From JABACD01 sp047639675 (GTDB taxonomy: Bacteria > Planctomycetota > UBA1135 > GCA-002686595), in contig JBLIOI010000002.1 of the NCBI GenBank assembly GCA_047639675.1, forward strand, positions 1 through 64,000: a DNA stretch of 64,000 nt. Direction: 5' to 3'. The translations under genes were made by a program, and so were the position numbers. Positions 33,999 to 43,115 of this stretch are shown one piece after another (position 1 is the stretch's first letter; each line of letters starts with the position of its first letter). The notes beneath the pieces are model-generated. The model saw nothing but the letters and a program-made list of their open reading frames with translations. It made no database searches and was not told the origin of the DNA.

Positions 33999-35273
33999 TT
34001 ACTTATCCCGAGAAAGCGTCATGGCGACATCCGTCGAGTACGCTTTGAGCGCAGGAAGGATACCCGCAATTCCTCCGGCGAAGAGCATTCCAAGCGGTGT
34101 CCACACGAAGGCATCATGCCAGACCCAGACATCAAGGGTGACACCTGTTTGATCGCGCACGATCGCGCTGGCACCGAGCAGAATCGCGGCGAATACACCG
34201 TAGCCGACTACGCTGCCCAAGAGTGCGATAGCCTGTGCTTCTAGCAAGATCACGCCGAAAACGGTGCTTTTGCGAGCTCCCAACGAACGCAAGATCGCGA
34301 ACTCGCGAGATCGTTCGTTCATCGTGTTGTAAAGACTCGCCAAGATCGAACCACTGGCAACCATCATCACGAGGTAAGCCACGAATTCCAAGATGCGATT
34401 GACCCAGCCCATCTTGTCCAAGAGTTCGGCCATGCTCGCACCGATCGGCCAGGCAAGGGTCGCCTGTTTACCGGAACGATTGTATTGGTTGGCCAGTTGG
34501 AATCCCGTTCCGCGACCCTTGAGCTTGAGGAGCACGGCGCTCAACTCCTTGTGTTCGTCATCGATCGTCGCGCCATCTTGCGGCACGTACTCCTCGCCAC
34601 TGCCACGCAGTTTGTGGCCACTCATGCGATAGACGCCTTCAACGGGAATCCAAATCACACGGTCGTTGGGAGTGTTGCTGTTCTTGAGCACGCCACAGAC
34701 CACAAACTCTTCCTCATGTGTGTGCTCCTCGACCAGGTTGCGTTCCAAACCATGGCTCGGGTTGAAGTGCGAGCCCACCTTCAACCCTGTTTCACGAGCA
34801 ACACGTGCGCCGATAACGGCTTCGCGGCGACGCGCGTCGAAAGCACGGCTACCGGGTTCAAACTCGAACAACTTGCCCTTCTCGTACTCAAACTTCGTGA
34901 ACAACTCCTCGCTGGTCCCGACAATCCGATAGCCGCGGTAGTTGTCGCCCAAGGCGTAAGGAATCGCTAGTTCGACACGCTTGTCGGCTTGTAAATCGGT
35001 GTACATCTGCCAGGGGATGTTGCCCGGTGAAGTCTCCAGGTGGAACACCACGTTGAGCACCAATTGCAGTTGACTGCCGCGCGCGCCAAGTACTGCATCG
35101 AAGCCCAAGGGTCCGCCGGCAAAGGCATTGCGGCTCTGCAAACTGACTGCAAAAACCGCCATCACAAGTCCGGTGGCAAGCGCGGTAGACATGATCGTGA
35201 TCGATGTCGACAGCAAGTGGCTACGCAGGCTGCGCGACACCAACATCCAAAGGCCCCTGAAGTAAGCGATCAT
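33999..35273 (-). CDS. FtsX/MacB-type ABC permease
   Basis: The 424-residue protein has one N-terminal helix (LLSTSITIMSTALATGLVMAVF-like, about 20-42), a large MacB-PCD periplasmic domain (about 45-290) and three C-terminal helices (about 300-325, 348-375, 395-415), the LolC/LolE/MacB topology. NEIR-like cytoplasmic loop: NERSREFAILRSLGARKSTVFGVI, characteristic of the family. Such permeases move lipoproteins, peptides or drugs from inner membrane to periplasm by mechanotransmission. It overlaps the ATPase stop by 4 bases. Confidence 0.9.
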   Translation of the reverse strand: MIAYFRGLWMLVSRSLRSHLLSTSITIMSTALATGLVMAVFAVSLQSRNAFAGGPLGFDAVLGARGSQLQLVLNVVFHLETSPGNIPWQMYTDLQADKRVELAIPYALGDNYRGYRIVGTSEELFTKFEYEKGKLFEFEPGSRAFDARRREAVIGARVARETGLKVGSHFNPSHGLERNLVEEHTHEEEFVVCGVLKNSNTPNDRVIWIPVEGVYRMSGHKLRGSGEEYVPQDGATIDDEHKELSAVLLKLKGRGTGFQLANQYNRSGKQATLAWPIGASMAELLDKMGWVNRILEFVAYLVMMVASGSILASLYNTMNERSREFAILRSLGARKSTVFGVILLEAQAIALLGSVVGYGVFAAILLGASAIVRDQTGVTLDVWVWHDAFVWTPLGMLFAGGIAGILPALKAYSTDVAMTLSRDK

Positions 35274-35953
35274 CGGGAGAGCGCCCCTGTCGCGGCCAAG
35301 TTGATCTCAGCGAGTTCGATGCGGCGGTCGAGGGCCTTCAGAACTTCATCGTCGTGACTCACGATCAGCAGGGCGGCACCACGCTCGCGGCACAGGTTGC
35401 GCAAGAGATCCAAAGCCTCGCGAGCCGTCTCGCCGTCCAAACTACCCGTTGGCTCGTCCGCGAGAACCAAACGCGGCTTGCCTGCTAGGGCCCGCGCGAG
35501 CGCCACGCGCTGCTTCTGGCCGATCGACAACTGATGCGGTCTGTGGTGGAGCCTGCTGCCCAGCCCCAAACTCTCAAGGAGGGAAACCGCGAGCTTTCGA
35601 TCCACGCCCGGACCAAACATCATCCCGAGCAATACGTTTTCGAGGGCACTGTAACCATCGAGCAGGAAGAAGCTCTGGAAGACATAGCCGATCTCGTGGG
35701 CGCGGAAACGGTCACGCTTGGCATCCGACAAGCCGACCAACTCGCGTCCGTCAAATCGAATTGAGCCACTGTCGGGAGTCAAGATGCCCGCGATCAGGTT
35801 CAAAAAGGTAGTTTTGCCGCAGCCGCTGCGACCGGCCAGAGCGATTTGCTCATCCGTGCCAAGCTCGAAGGTCGGAATGTCGATCACAGAAGAGACTTTC
35901 CCATCCGGGTCGGCATAACTCTTCTTGAGCTGAGATATCTGGAGTAGCGTCAT
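35270..35953 (-). CDS. LolD/MacB-type ABC ATPase
   Basis: From ATG 35953 the 227-residue protein has Walker A GRSGCGKTT, signature LSIGQKQRVA (a Ser-Ile variant of LSGGQ), Walker B RLVLADEPTGSLD and H-loop SHDDEV. Size and motifs match LolD/MacB-ATPase. It heads the operon ATPase-permease-DUF3299-sulfatase-like and diverges from the second sulfatase-like gene at 36019, 65 bases away. The in-frame ATG at 36001 adds 16 residues that look non-native. Confidence 0.93.
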   Translation of the reverse strand: MTLLQISQLKKSYADPDGKVSSVIDIPTFELGTDEQIALAGRSGCGKTTFLNLIAGILTPDSGSIRFDGRELVGLSDAKRDRFRAHEIGYVFQSFFLLDGYSALENVLLGMMFGPGVDRKLAVSLLESLGLGSRLHHRPHQLSIGQKQRVALARALAGKPRLVLADEPTGSLDGETAREALDLLRNLCRERGAALLIVSHDDEVLKALDRRIELAEINLAATGALSR

Positions 35954-36018
35954 GGGAGCCTGAGTGTACGCGCTACAACTCCCCTGCCCACACGTCATCA
36001 CCCAATCGAAACCGAGCC

Positions 36019-37566
36019 ATGCCTAAAATTGGAATCCGCGACTACATGAGAGCCCCCCACAGGCGGGGTTTTGTCGGTTGGATTTCGGCCCTTGCGCTCC
36101 TTTCCTTAGCCGCTTGCGGAGCGTCAGATGACGCCCGGCGCGGACACGGTGGCCGCGGTGTGCTGGTGCTCGCGATCGATTCGCTACGGGCCGACCACAT
36201 GAGTTACAGCGGATACGACCGGGTCACGACCCCGAACCTGGACTCTTTGATCAAAGACGGGGTGGTCTTCACCGAGACTTGGAGCGCCGCCCCCGAACTG
36301 ATCGCCAGCCACGGCGGCCTGCTCACGGGCTGCGATCCACTCATTTTGCGCCAGCCCGTGTTCGAAGATGGCAGCGTCGTAGGTCTCAGTCGTCGTTGGC
36401 TGATTCCTCGACCAGCACCGGCTGTCTCCTCCGAATTCTTGGCAGCAGGATACGCCACCGCGGCCTTTGTGGACCACGCCTGGCTCGCTCCCCAATACGG
36501 ATTTGGTCGCGGATTTGAAAGGTATGACACCTTCCGGGGCGGGATCGTCGTGGATGAGACGGACTTCGGCGCATCGCAATTGGGCCGTCGCGTGTTGGAT
36601 TGGATCCGCACCCTCGAAAGCGATCGCGACTGGTTTGCCTATGTCGACATCAACGACTTGGAGCGTTCGATGCGACACTCCGATCTACGCTGGAGTACCT
36701 ACTTCACTCCACGCCCAGAACTCGACGAAATCCCTCCAGTGTCCGAAGCTGTGCATTCATTCTTCGCGATTCCAAAGAAACTTTGGCCTGGCGCGCACCA
36801 AACAGTTGGCGAGTACGAGGCTAGCTACGATGGTTTTGTACATCAGCTCGATCGCAAAATTGGCCGCCTCATCGGCACCCTTGACCGGGCCGGACGCTTG
36901 GAGGAAACCACGATCTGCGTTGTCGGGACCTATGGTGTCGGCTTCGGTGAAGCGGGCCTCTACCTCGATCATGGAACCCTGAGCGACGTTGACCTCTCCG
37001 TCCCTTGGATCATCAAGTACCCCAAGTCAAGCACGCTAGAGCGCGGCGTCTTCAGTCCTTCGCTGGCAAGCACGATTGATATCGCCCCAACCCTGCTCGA
37101 GCTGGCTGGCCTCCGAATCCCGCCGGGGGTTCACGGGCACTCGCAGTTGCCCGCCTTGATTTCGAGCGACGCCCCCCCAGTCAACGAATACGTCTTCTCG
37201 CGCGGTGGTATTTCAAAGGGCTATGCGGTTCACGACAGTCGTTACAGCTACCAAGATACGGTCCACGCTTTCCGCGGCGACGGTACGCTGAACTCATCAT
37301 GGTATGGCACGCCCAATCCCAAGAACCCAGCACCTCGTCGCTACCTACGCGACAGGCATTCAGGGTCGGGGCCTGGCGATCAGGAGCCCTCCTCTTTGGA
37401 TCAGGAGTCTGCTGACCGCATGCGCGCAGTGGGCGAAGAATGGTACACCTGGATCGAGCGCGCGCGCCTTGCGTTGCACGCGCCTGAGTGGATCGAAGAA
37501 CCAGTCTCACCCAAGATCAAGCGGCAGCTCGAGGAGCGTGGCTTGACCCCGGTGATGGCGGACTAG
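36019..37566 (+). CDS. Sulfatase-like lipoprotein lacking nucleophile
   Basis: The 515-residue protein has lipobox LAAC (Cys33) and an AlkP-superfamily fold: metal Asp54 in VLAIDSLRADHMSYSG, later LDHGTLSD. The position of the catalytic Cys/Ser/Thr is Leu94 (PELIASHGGLLTG aligned to CxPSRxxLLTG), so the canonical nucleophile is missing. It may be a pseudoenzyme that binds a sulfated or phosphorylated glycan. It diverges from the ABC ATPase gene by 65 bases. Its TAG stop lies in CTAG (37563-37566), which is the left target duplication of the MITE that follows. Confidence 0.82.
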   Translation: MPKIGIRDYMRAPHRRGFVGWISALALLSLAACGASDDARRGHGGRGVLVLAIDSLRADHMSYSGYDRVTTPNLDSLIKDGVVFTETWSAAPELIASHGGLLTGCDPLILRQPVFEDGSVVGLSRRWLIPRPAPAVSSEFLAAGYATAAFVDHAWLAPQYGFGRGFERYDTFRGGIVVDETDFGASQLGRRVLDWIRTLESDRDWFAYVDINDLERSMRHSDLRWSTYFTPRPELDEIPPVSEAVHSFFAIPKKLWPGAHQTVGEYEASYDGFVHQLDRKIGRLIGTLDRAGRLEETTICVVGTYGVGFGEAGLYLDHGTLSDVDLSVPWIIKYPKSSTLERGVFSPSLASTIDIAPTLLELAGLRIPPGVHGHSQLPALISSDAPPVNEYVFSRGGISKGYAVHDSRYSYQDTVHAFRGDGTLNSSWYGTPNPKNPAPRRYLRDRHSGSGPGDQEPSSLDQESADRMRAVGEEWYTWIERARLALHAPEWIEEPVSPKIKRQLEERGLTPVMAD

Positions 37567-37727
37567 TAGCCCGTGGTAAAAGTCATTTCACGTCAGCTGA
37601 CCATCATCCACTCCGCATAGGCACCTGGAATGCTCGTTGAATCCAGCGATTCGCCTGGGCTTCCTTTCAGGCACCATGCAGACCGGATGCTGGCCATCTG
37701 ACGCAATAGCACCTTCACCCCGGACTG
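37567..37727. mobile_element. MITE copy 1, 161 bp, at shared stop-codon site
   Basis: A non-coding palindromic element. Its two ends read, after CTAG, TAGCCCGTGGTAAAAGT on the plus strand and CAGTCCGGGGTGAAGGT on the minus strand; the similarity continues for about 46 bases into CATCC. It is flanked by CTAG on both sides (37563-37566 and 37728-37731). That is the YTAR pattern made by IS5-group transposases. Left CTAG holds the TAG stop of the sulfatase-like gene; right CTAG holds, on the other strand, the TAG stop of the ALDH gene. No transposase is encoded. Copy 2 shows about 90% identity outside the centre. Confidence 0.88.
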
Positions 37728-39248
37728 CTAGCCGAACTGGATCCCTTGTGCCAAGGGCAGTTCATCGGAGTAGTTGATCGTGTTCGTTTGACGGCGCATG
37801 TATGCGCGCCATGAGTCCGAACCCGATTCTCGGCCGCCACCGGTTTCCTTTTCGCCACCAAAGGCTCCACCAATTTCAGCTCCGCTGGTGCCGATGTTCA
37901 CGTTGGCGATGCCACAGTCCGAACCCGTTGCGCAGAGGAAGCGTTCCGCGTTGCGCATATTCATAGTGAAGATCGCAGAAGAGAGGCCTTGGGGCACATC
38001 GTTGTGCTTGGCAATGCCGTCTTCGAGATCTTTGATCGTGATGATGAAGAGGAGCGGAGCGAAGGTTTCGCTTTGCACTATTTCGTAGTGGTTCTCGACC
38101 TTCATGATCGCCGGTACGACGAAGTTTCCACCGGCGAGGTCACCGGCCATCTCGGCTTTGCCGCCGCCGCGTAGGAGCTCGCCGCCTTCTTTCTTGGCGG
38201 ATTCAATCGAGGCATTCATTTCATCAACTGCAGATGAATCGATGAGCGGACCGCAGAGTGTTTTGGAATCCATCGGATCGCCAACAACGATGCCATCGTA
38301 GGCGCGGATCAAGCGCTCGGTGAACTCTTTGGCGATGCTCTCTTGGATCAAGATACGCCGGGTAGACGTACAGCGTTGGCCCGCGGTTCCCACGGCGCCA
38401 AAGAACGTCGCGTGCAAGGCCATATCGATGTCCGCATCCTCTAGGATGACGATTGCATTGTTGCCGCCTAGTTCGAGAATCGTGCTGCCGAAACGCTCGG
38501 CGACAGTAGCGCCAACATTGCGTCCGACGGCCGTCGAACCGGTGAAGGAAATCAGAGGCAGGCGCTTGTCTTCCAGCATCTTGGCGCCGACGCTGCGTCC
38601 AGAACCGATGCACAGAGTCGCGAGAGCCCCAAGGCCTTCCGCTTCAAGAACGGGCCTGACGACGTTGATCATGCCGATGGCACACAAGGGCACTGCGCTG
38701 GCGGGCTTCCAAACGCAGGGGTCGCCGCAGATCCAAGCCAACATCGAATTCCAGCCCCAAACGGCCATGGGGAAATTGAACGCGGTGATTACGCCGACCA
38801 CTCCCAAGGGATGCCACTGCTCACGCATCGCGTGACCGGGACGTTCCGAATGCATCGACAGGCCGTAGAGCATGCGCGACTGACCGACGGCGAAGTCCGT
38901 GATATCGATCACCTCTTGAACTTCACCCCAGCCTTCTTGAATCGACTTGCCCATCTCGAGCGTGATCAAGCGGCCTAGCGCGTCCTTCTTATCACGGATT
39001 GCCTCGCCGCACTTGCGCACCAATTCGCCGCGGGCGGGAGCTGTCATCGAGCGCAGCCTCTGGAAAGCCTCGCAAGCTGCTGCGAGACAACGCTCGTAGT
39101 CAGCCTCGTTCGCTTGCTTGACCGTGGCAATCAACTCCCCCGTCGAGGGATTGCGGCTCTCAAGCCATTCGCCGCCAGTCTCGAACCACTCGCCGTTGTA
39201 GGCGCCGTAGTTCTTATCTTTTATTCCGAGTTCTGTGAGGAAGTCCAT
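37728..39248 (-). CDS. amaB: Aldehyde dehydrogenase, ALDH7 (aminoadipate-semialdehyde type)
   Basis: The 506-residue protein shows the ALDH7 pattern: NIGTSGAEIGGAFGG and GGGRESGSDSWRAYMR near the C-terminus, the NAD site FTGSTAVGR, general base Glu in LELGGNNA and catalytic Cys in GTAGQRCTSTRR. ALDH7 (antiquitin, bacterial Pcd/AmaB) oxidises L-2-aminoadipate semialdehyde / piperideine-6-carboxylate in lysine catabolism, and also other aldehydes. No other lysine-degradation gene is close. The TAG stop is formed by the right-hand CTAG of the MITE. The gene symbol is by family only. Confidence 0.9.
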   Translation of the reverse strand: MDFLTELGIKDKNYGAYNGEWFETGGEWLESRNPSTGELIATVKQANEADYERCLAAACEAFQRLRSMTAPARGELVRKCGEAIRDKKDALGRLITLEMGKSIQEGWGEVQEVIDITDFAVGQSRMLYGLSMHSERPGHAMREQWHPLGVVGVITAFNFPMAVWGWNSMLAWICGDPCVWKPASAVPLCAIGMINVVRPVLEAEGLGALATLCIGSGRSVGAKMLEDKRLPLISFTGSTAVGRNVGATVAERFGSTILELGGNNAIVILEDADIDMALHATFFGAVGTAGQRCTSTRRILIQESIAKEFTERLIRAYDGIVVGDPMDSKTLCGPLIDSSAVDEMNASIESAKKEGGELLRGGGKAEMAGDLAGGNFVVPAIMKVENHYEIVQSETFAPLLFIITIKDLEDGIAKHNDVPQGLSSAIFTMNMRNAERFLCATGSDCGIANVNIGTSGAEIGGAFGGEKETGGGRESGSDSWRAYMRRQTNTINYSDELPLAQGIQFG

Positions 39249-39417
39249 TACAAGCTGAATTCATGAGGTCGAGAAGAAGGGTCGGACACGATAGCGCCGT
39301 AGGAACACGGTAGCTAGCGGTCTGATCACGGATGTTCGGGTCTTTCTGGCCGAGATTGGCTAGATTGAGGCGGACAAGCGATTCTCCAGGTCTCTGCTGA
39401 CAATAAAACGAAGCTCC

Positions 39418-40794
39418 TTGAAACTCCTTCAAACTTTGGCCCTTGGCTTCCTCGCATCCGTCTCTAACGCTGGCGAAAAGGACCTGCGAGACGAGGTCTA
39501 CATGAAGGACGGCACGGTTCATAAGGGCCGCGTCACGGAACGCTACAGCCCAGAAGAGTTGATCCTCTACACGAGCTCTGGCCAAAAGAAGCTCAAACAG
39601 GATCGCATTCAGAAGGTCTACACCGTGCGAGACCGGTTGCAGGTGCTCCTCTCGAAGCACATCCCTGGCCTCAGCGCCGACGAGGAATGGGAGCTCGTTG
39701 AACTCGCGCAAGAGCTCAAATTACCGGAGATGGCCAGGCTGCAAGCGCTACAAACTGTACTGGCCGACCCAAGCCACGAGAAGGCTCACAAGCTCTTGGG
39801 CCACAAGACCGTGAAGGCTGAGTATCGCTGGCCAGCGGGCAAAAAAGGTCGGCAGCTGAGCTTGAACAAGTACGAGGAGTCCATTCAAGAGTGGCCGGAT
39901 CGGCTCAAGCTTGAGTCCGAGCATTACGCTCTCGAAACCAACACCAGCATTCGCCAGGCGGTCGATCTTCTCTTTGACCTTGAGTATGTCTACCTGTGCT
40001 GGATGGACGAATATGGCGAGTCACTGAATGCAGGCGAGGATGTCTTCTACGCCGACCTGGACGATCACAAGATGACCTTTCATGTCTTCAGAACGCGCGA
40101 AGACAAGGGCTTCACAGAGCAGTTGAATCCCAAGATTCGACAGGCCTACTACAGCCCTTCGAGGGATGTGGCCACGGCCAAGGGCAACCCCAATTTGGTG
40201 TTTACCTACTTCCGTCCGAACTCGCTGCGCGCGGAGGATCTTTTCAACCTCGCCGTGCAGCAGCTGATGTACAGCACTCTCATCTTGAGTCGCAAGACCG
40301 GCAACCTGCCCGCCACCCGCTACGTACGTCATTCGCACTGGGCAGAAGTCGGCATGGGTTACTGGTTCGGACGAAGGTTCACCGGCAATCCAGGCTACGC
40401 CCAGCCCTTATCGTTTTACCCGGAAGAGGGGACCATCCGATTGGCACGGCTGCGGGTCACCGATGGCCCCATGGCAAGGCACTATGTGACCAGGGAGATT
40501 ACAAACCTGATCGGGCTGCCCTTCAGTCACTTCTTCGAGGGCGACAACATCGATATTCACCACGCCAAGGCCTGCAATCTGTTCCGATTCCTAATGGAAG
40601 AAGACCCGCCGGTACTCAAGGGCAATAAGGTGGTTGGCAGCGGTAAGGATGGGCTTGAGTACTACCTGCGTGAGGTCTATGTGCATGCCACCGGTCATTC
40701 GAGCAGCGCCTTCGACAAGGGGCTCTCCTACGGAAAGACCAAGGCCAAGGTCGAATGGCTGCAAAACGACTGGGTTAGATGGCGTAACCAGTGA
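39418..40794 (+). CDS. Unknown secreted protein
   Basis: I do not recognise this 458-residue protein. It seems to start with TTG at 39418, giving a signal peptide (MKLLQTLALGFLASVSNAG). A short beta module (EVYMKDGTVHKGRVTERYSPEELIL, about 25-50) resembles an SH3/Lsm-like fold; the rest is soluble alpha/beta. At about 180-205 (YALETNTSIRQAVDLLFDLEYVY) it recalls the peptidase-like DUF1570 domain, but an HExxH motif is not visible, so a protease role is not supported. It sits alone ahead of ettA. Confidence 0.7.
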   Translation: MKLLQTLALGFLASVSNAGEKDLRDEVYMKDGTVHKGRVTERYSPEELILYTSSGQKKLKQDRIQKVYTVRDRLQVLLSKHIPGLSADEEWELVELAQELKLPEMARLQALQTVLADPSHEKAHKLLGHKTVKAEYRWPAGKKGRQLSLNKYEESIQEWPDRLKLESEHYALETNTSIRQAVDLLFDLEYVYLCWMDEYGESLNAGEDVFYADLDDHKMTFHVFRTREDKGFTEQLNPKIRQAYYSPSRDVATAKGNPNLVFTYFRPNSLRAEDLFNLAVQQLMYSTLILSRKTGNLPATRYVRHSHWAEVGMGYWFGRRFTGNPGYAQPLSFYPEEGTIRLARLRVTDGPMARHYVTREITNLIGLPFSHFFEGDNIDIHHAKACNLFRFLMEEDPPVLKGNKVVGSGKDGLEYYLREVYVHATGHSSSAFDKGLSYGKTKAKVEWLQNDWVRWRNQ

Positions 40795-40860
40795 GTTCCG
40801 GGGCATTTTCCGCCCTGTGGACTGGTTGTCAGCGCAAGGATCCCTATCCTGTTGCGCCTT

Positions 40861-42522
40861 ATGTCGGAAAGAATCATCTACCAGGTCCAAGACCTGCACA
40901 AGCATTACGGTCAGGACGAGATCCTGGGCGGCATCACGCTCGCCTTCTACGACGACGCTAAAATTGGCGTTATCGGTCGGAACGGCGCGGGCAAGTCCAC
41001 ATTGATGAACATCATCGCCGGGCTCGATACCAAATTTGAAGGTATCGCCAAGCCAGCCGATGAGGATGTCACGATCGGAATCCTGAGTCAGGAGCCGAAG
41101 CTCAATGACGAGCTCGACGTGAAGGGCAATTTACGCGAAGCGGTAGCGCACCTGCTTGAGATCGAGGCGAAGTACGACGAGGTCTGCCAGGACATGGAGG
41201 GGCGCGAAGATGAATACGAGACCCTCACCGAGCAGATGGGCCACTACGACATTTGGGATCTAGAGAGCCGACTCGTTCAGGCCGCCGGCGCTCTGTGTCT
41301 GCCGCCCTTCGATGCGGACGTGAAAGTCCTCTCCGGTGGAGAGCGCCGGCGTGTTGCCTTGTGCAAGTTACTCTTGCGCCAACCCGACATCCTGCTGCTC
41401 GACGAGCCCACCAACCACTTGGACGCGGATACCGTCGAGTGGTTGGAGCACCACCTCAAGGAGTACAAGGGCATGGTCATGCTGATCACCCACGACCGCT
41501 ACTTCTTGGACAATGTGGTCAACTGGATGCTCGAAGTCGATCGCGGCAAGGGCATTCCCTACGAAGGCAACTACACGACCTTCTTGGAAGCTAAATCAAA
41601 GAAGCTCAGCTCGCAGAAGCAAACGGAAGCTCGCATCGAGAAGACTTACAAGCGCGAGCTGGAGTGGGTGCGCCAAACGCCCGCTGCCCGTCGCGGCCGC
41701 AGCAAGGCACGCATGAGCCGCTTCTCCGAATTGCAGAACTCGCGTGCGGGTGCTCAATTGGAGAGCCCCGACTTCCGCATCCCCCCCGGCCCGCGGCTCG
41801 GCGACAAAGTTGTTGTCGTCGACAAGCTGAGCAAGGGTTACGGCGACCGTACTCTGATTCAGGACCTGAGCTTCGAGGTACGCCCCGGCGCTATTGTTGG
41901 AGTGATCGGCGCCAACGGCATGGGCAAGTCCACCTTGATGAAGATGATCATGGGAATGGAGGAGCCGGATTCGGGCACGATCGATATCGGATCTACGGTC
42001 GAGATGACCTTCGTGGATCAATCGCGGGCAGTGATCGATGACGAGCTCTCGGTCTATGACAACATCACGGAGGGCAACGTCCAATTGCCCTTTGATGGCA
42101 AGGTCATCGACGGGCGCGCCTTCGTCGCACGCTTCAATTTCAAAGGCGAAGACCAGCAGAAGCTTTTGAAGCACTGCTCCGGTGGAATGCGCAACCGCGT
42201 GGTACTGGCCAAGATGTTGAAGGAACCCGCCAACCTCATCATCCTTGACGAGCCCACCAACGACCTCGATTTGGAAACCTTGCGAGTGCTTGAGGAAGCC
42301 ATTGAGGACTACCGCGGCTCAATGATTGTGGTCAGCCACGACCGCTATTTCCTCAACCGGATCTGCACCGACATATTGGCATTTGAAGGCGACGGAAAGA
42401 TCTTCTTCCACAAAGAAGGCGACTACGAGAGTTGGCACGAGTGGCGCGATAACAACCGTGACAAGATGGGCCTGAGTAAGGAGTCCAACGCCGGCAAGTA
42501 CGCCAAGTTGCTACGCGAATAA
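40861..42522 (+). CDS. ettA: Energy-dependent translational throttle protein EttA (ABC-F)
   Basis: The 553-residue protein has two ABC ATPase domains without membrane helices: Walker A GRNGAGKST and GANGMGKST, signatures LSGGERRRVA and CSGGMRNRVV, Walker B LLLDEPTNHLD and IILDEPTNDLD, and an arm/linker region about 240-300 with basic KRELEWVRQTPAARRGRSKARM, the EttA linker. EttA binds the ribosomal E site and gates the first translation cycle by ATP/ADP ratio. The ATG at 40861 is preferred to the ATG 3 codons earlier, because MSERIIYQ is the family start. The stop codon overlaps the Nudix start by one base. Confidence 0.95.
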   Translation: MSERIIYQVQDLHKHYGQDEILGGITLAFYDDAKIGVIGRNGAGKSTLMNIIAGLDTKFEGIAKPADEDVTIGILSQEPKLNDELDVKGNLREAVAHLLEIEAKYDEVCQDMEGREDEYETLTEQMGHYDIWDLESRLVQAAGALCLPPFDADVKVLSGGERRRVALCKLLLRQPDILLLDEPTNHLDADTVEWLEHHLKEYKGMVMLITHDRYFLDNVVNWMLEVDRGKGIPYEGNYTTFLEAKSKKLSSQKQTEARIEKTYKRELEWVRQTPAARRGRSKARMSRFSELQNSRAGAQLESPDFRIPPGPRLGDKVVVVDKLSKGYGDRTLIQDLSFEVRPGAIVGVIGANGMGKSTLMKMIMGMEEPDSGTIDIGSTVEMTFVDQSRAVIDDELSVYDNITEGNVQLPFDGKVIDGRAFVARFNFKGEDQQKLLKHCSGGMRNRVVLAKMLKEPANLIILDEPTNDLDLETLRVLEEAIEDYRGSMIVVSHDRYFLNRICTDILAFEGDGKIFFHKEGDYESWHEWRDNNRDKMGLSKESNAGKYAKLLRE

Positions 42523-43076
42523 TGTCGGAACTGACTCCCGACCCTGACCTTGCGCGGGCGCGTCTCATCCTGAATGGATACGACGCGCCCGATGCACAAC
42601 AAGCGGAAGTGCGCGCGCGCATTTTAGCTTTCATCGACGAACATCCATTGGATGCACACCTGCGTTCGTGCCTGGAAGGCCACCTGACCGGTTCGGCGAT
42701 GCTTCTCGATCACAACCGCGAACGGATCCTACTCACCCTGCACAAGAAGCTCGGCAGATGGCTGCAGCTCGGTGGGCACTGCGACGGTGACGCAAATTTG
42801 GTGCATGTCGCTTGGCGCGAGGCACAAGAGGAGAGTGGCATCCCAGAAATCGAGATCGATCCAGCTCCGCTTGACCTTGATATTCACGCGATTCCCGAGC
42901 GCAAGGGTGTTCCCGAACATCTCCATCTTGATGTGCGCTTCATCACTGTTGCAGCCAAAGGCAGCGTGGAGGCGATCAGCGACGAATCGTTAGATCTGCG
43001 CTGGTTCACCTTTGCAGAGATCGCTGGGCTGGACGTGGACGAGTCCATGACGAGAGCAATAGCGCGTCTAAAATAG
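42522..43076 (+). CDS. Nudix hydrolase coupled to ettA
   Basis: The 184-residue protein has a Nudix box-like segment LGGHCDGDANLVHVAWREAQEESGI; REAQEESG is canonical, while the first Glu position carries Asp/Asn (HCDGD form), known in a subgroup of Nudix proteins. Substrate is unknown (nucleoside diphosphate linked to X). The ATG overlaps the ettA stop TAA by one base (TAATG), so the two are translated together; a link to translational energy sensing is possible but not shown. Confidence 0.85.
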   Translation: MSELTPDPDLARARLILNGYDAPDAQQAEVRARILAFIDEHPLDAHLRSCLEGHLTGSAMLLDHNRERILLTLHKKLGRWLQLGGHCDGDANLVHVAWREAQEESGIPEIEIDPAPLDLDIHAIPERKGVPEHLHLDVRFITVAAKGSVEAISDESLDLRWFTFAEIAGLDVDESMTRAIARLK

Positions 43077-43115
43077 GGCTGCATCCAAGTGCTATGGCGG
43101 GATAGTATCTCCCCC

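Noticed and set aside
39214..39711. Minus-strand open frame of 165 codons over the ALDH start and the unknown secreted protein
   Set aside because: It runs antisense to two genes with good coding signals and has no recognisable domain.
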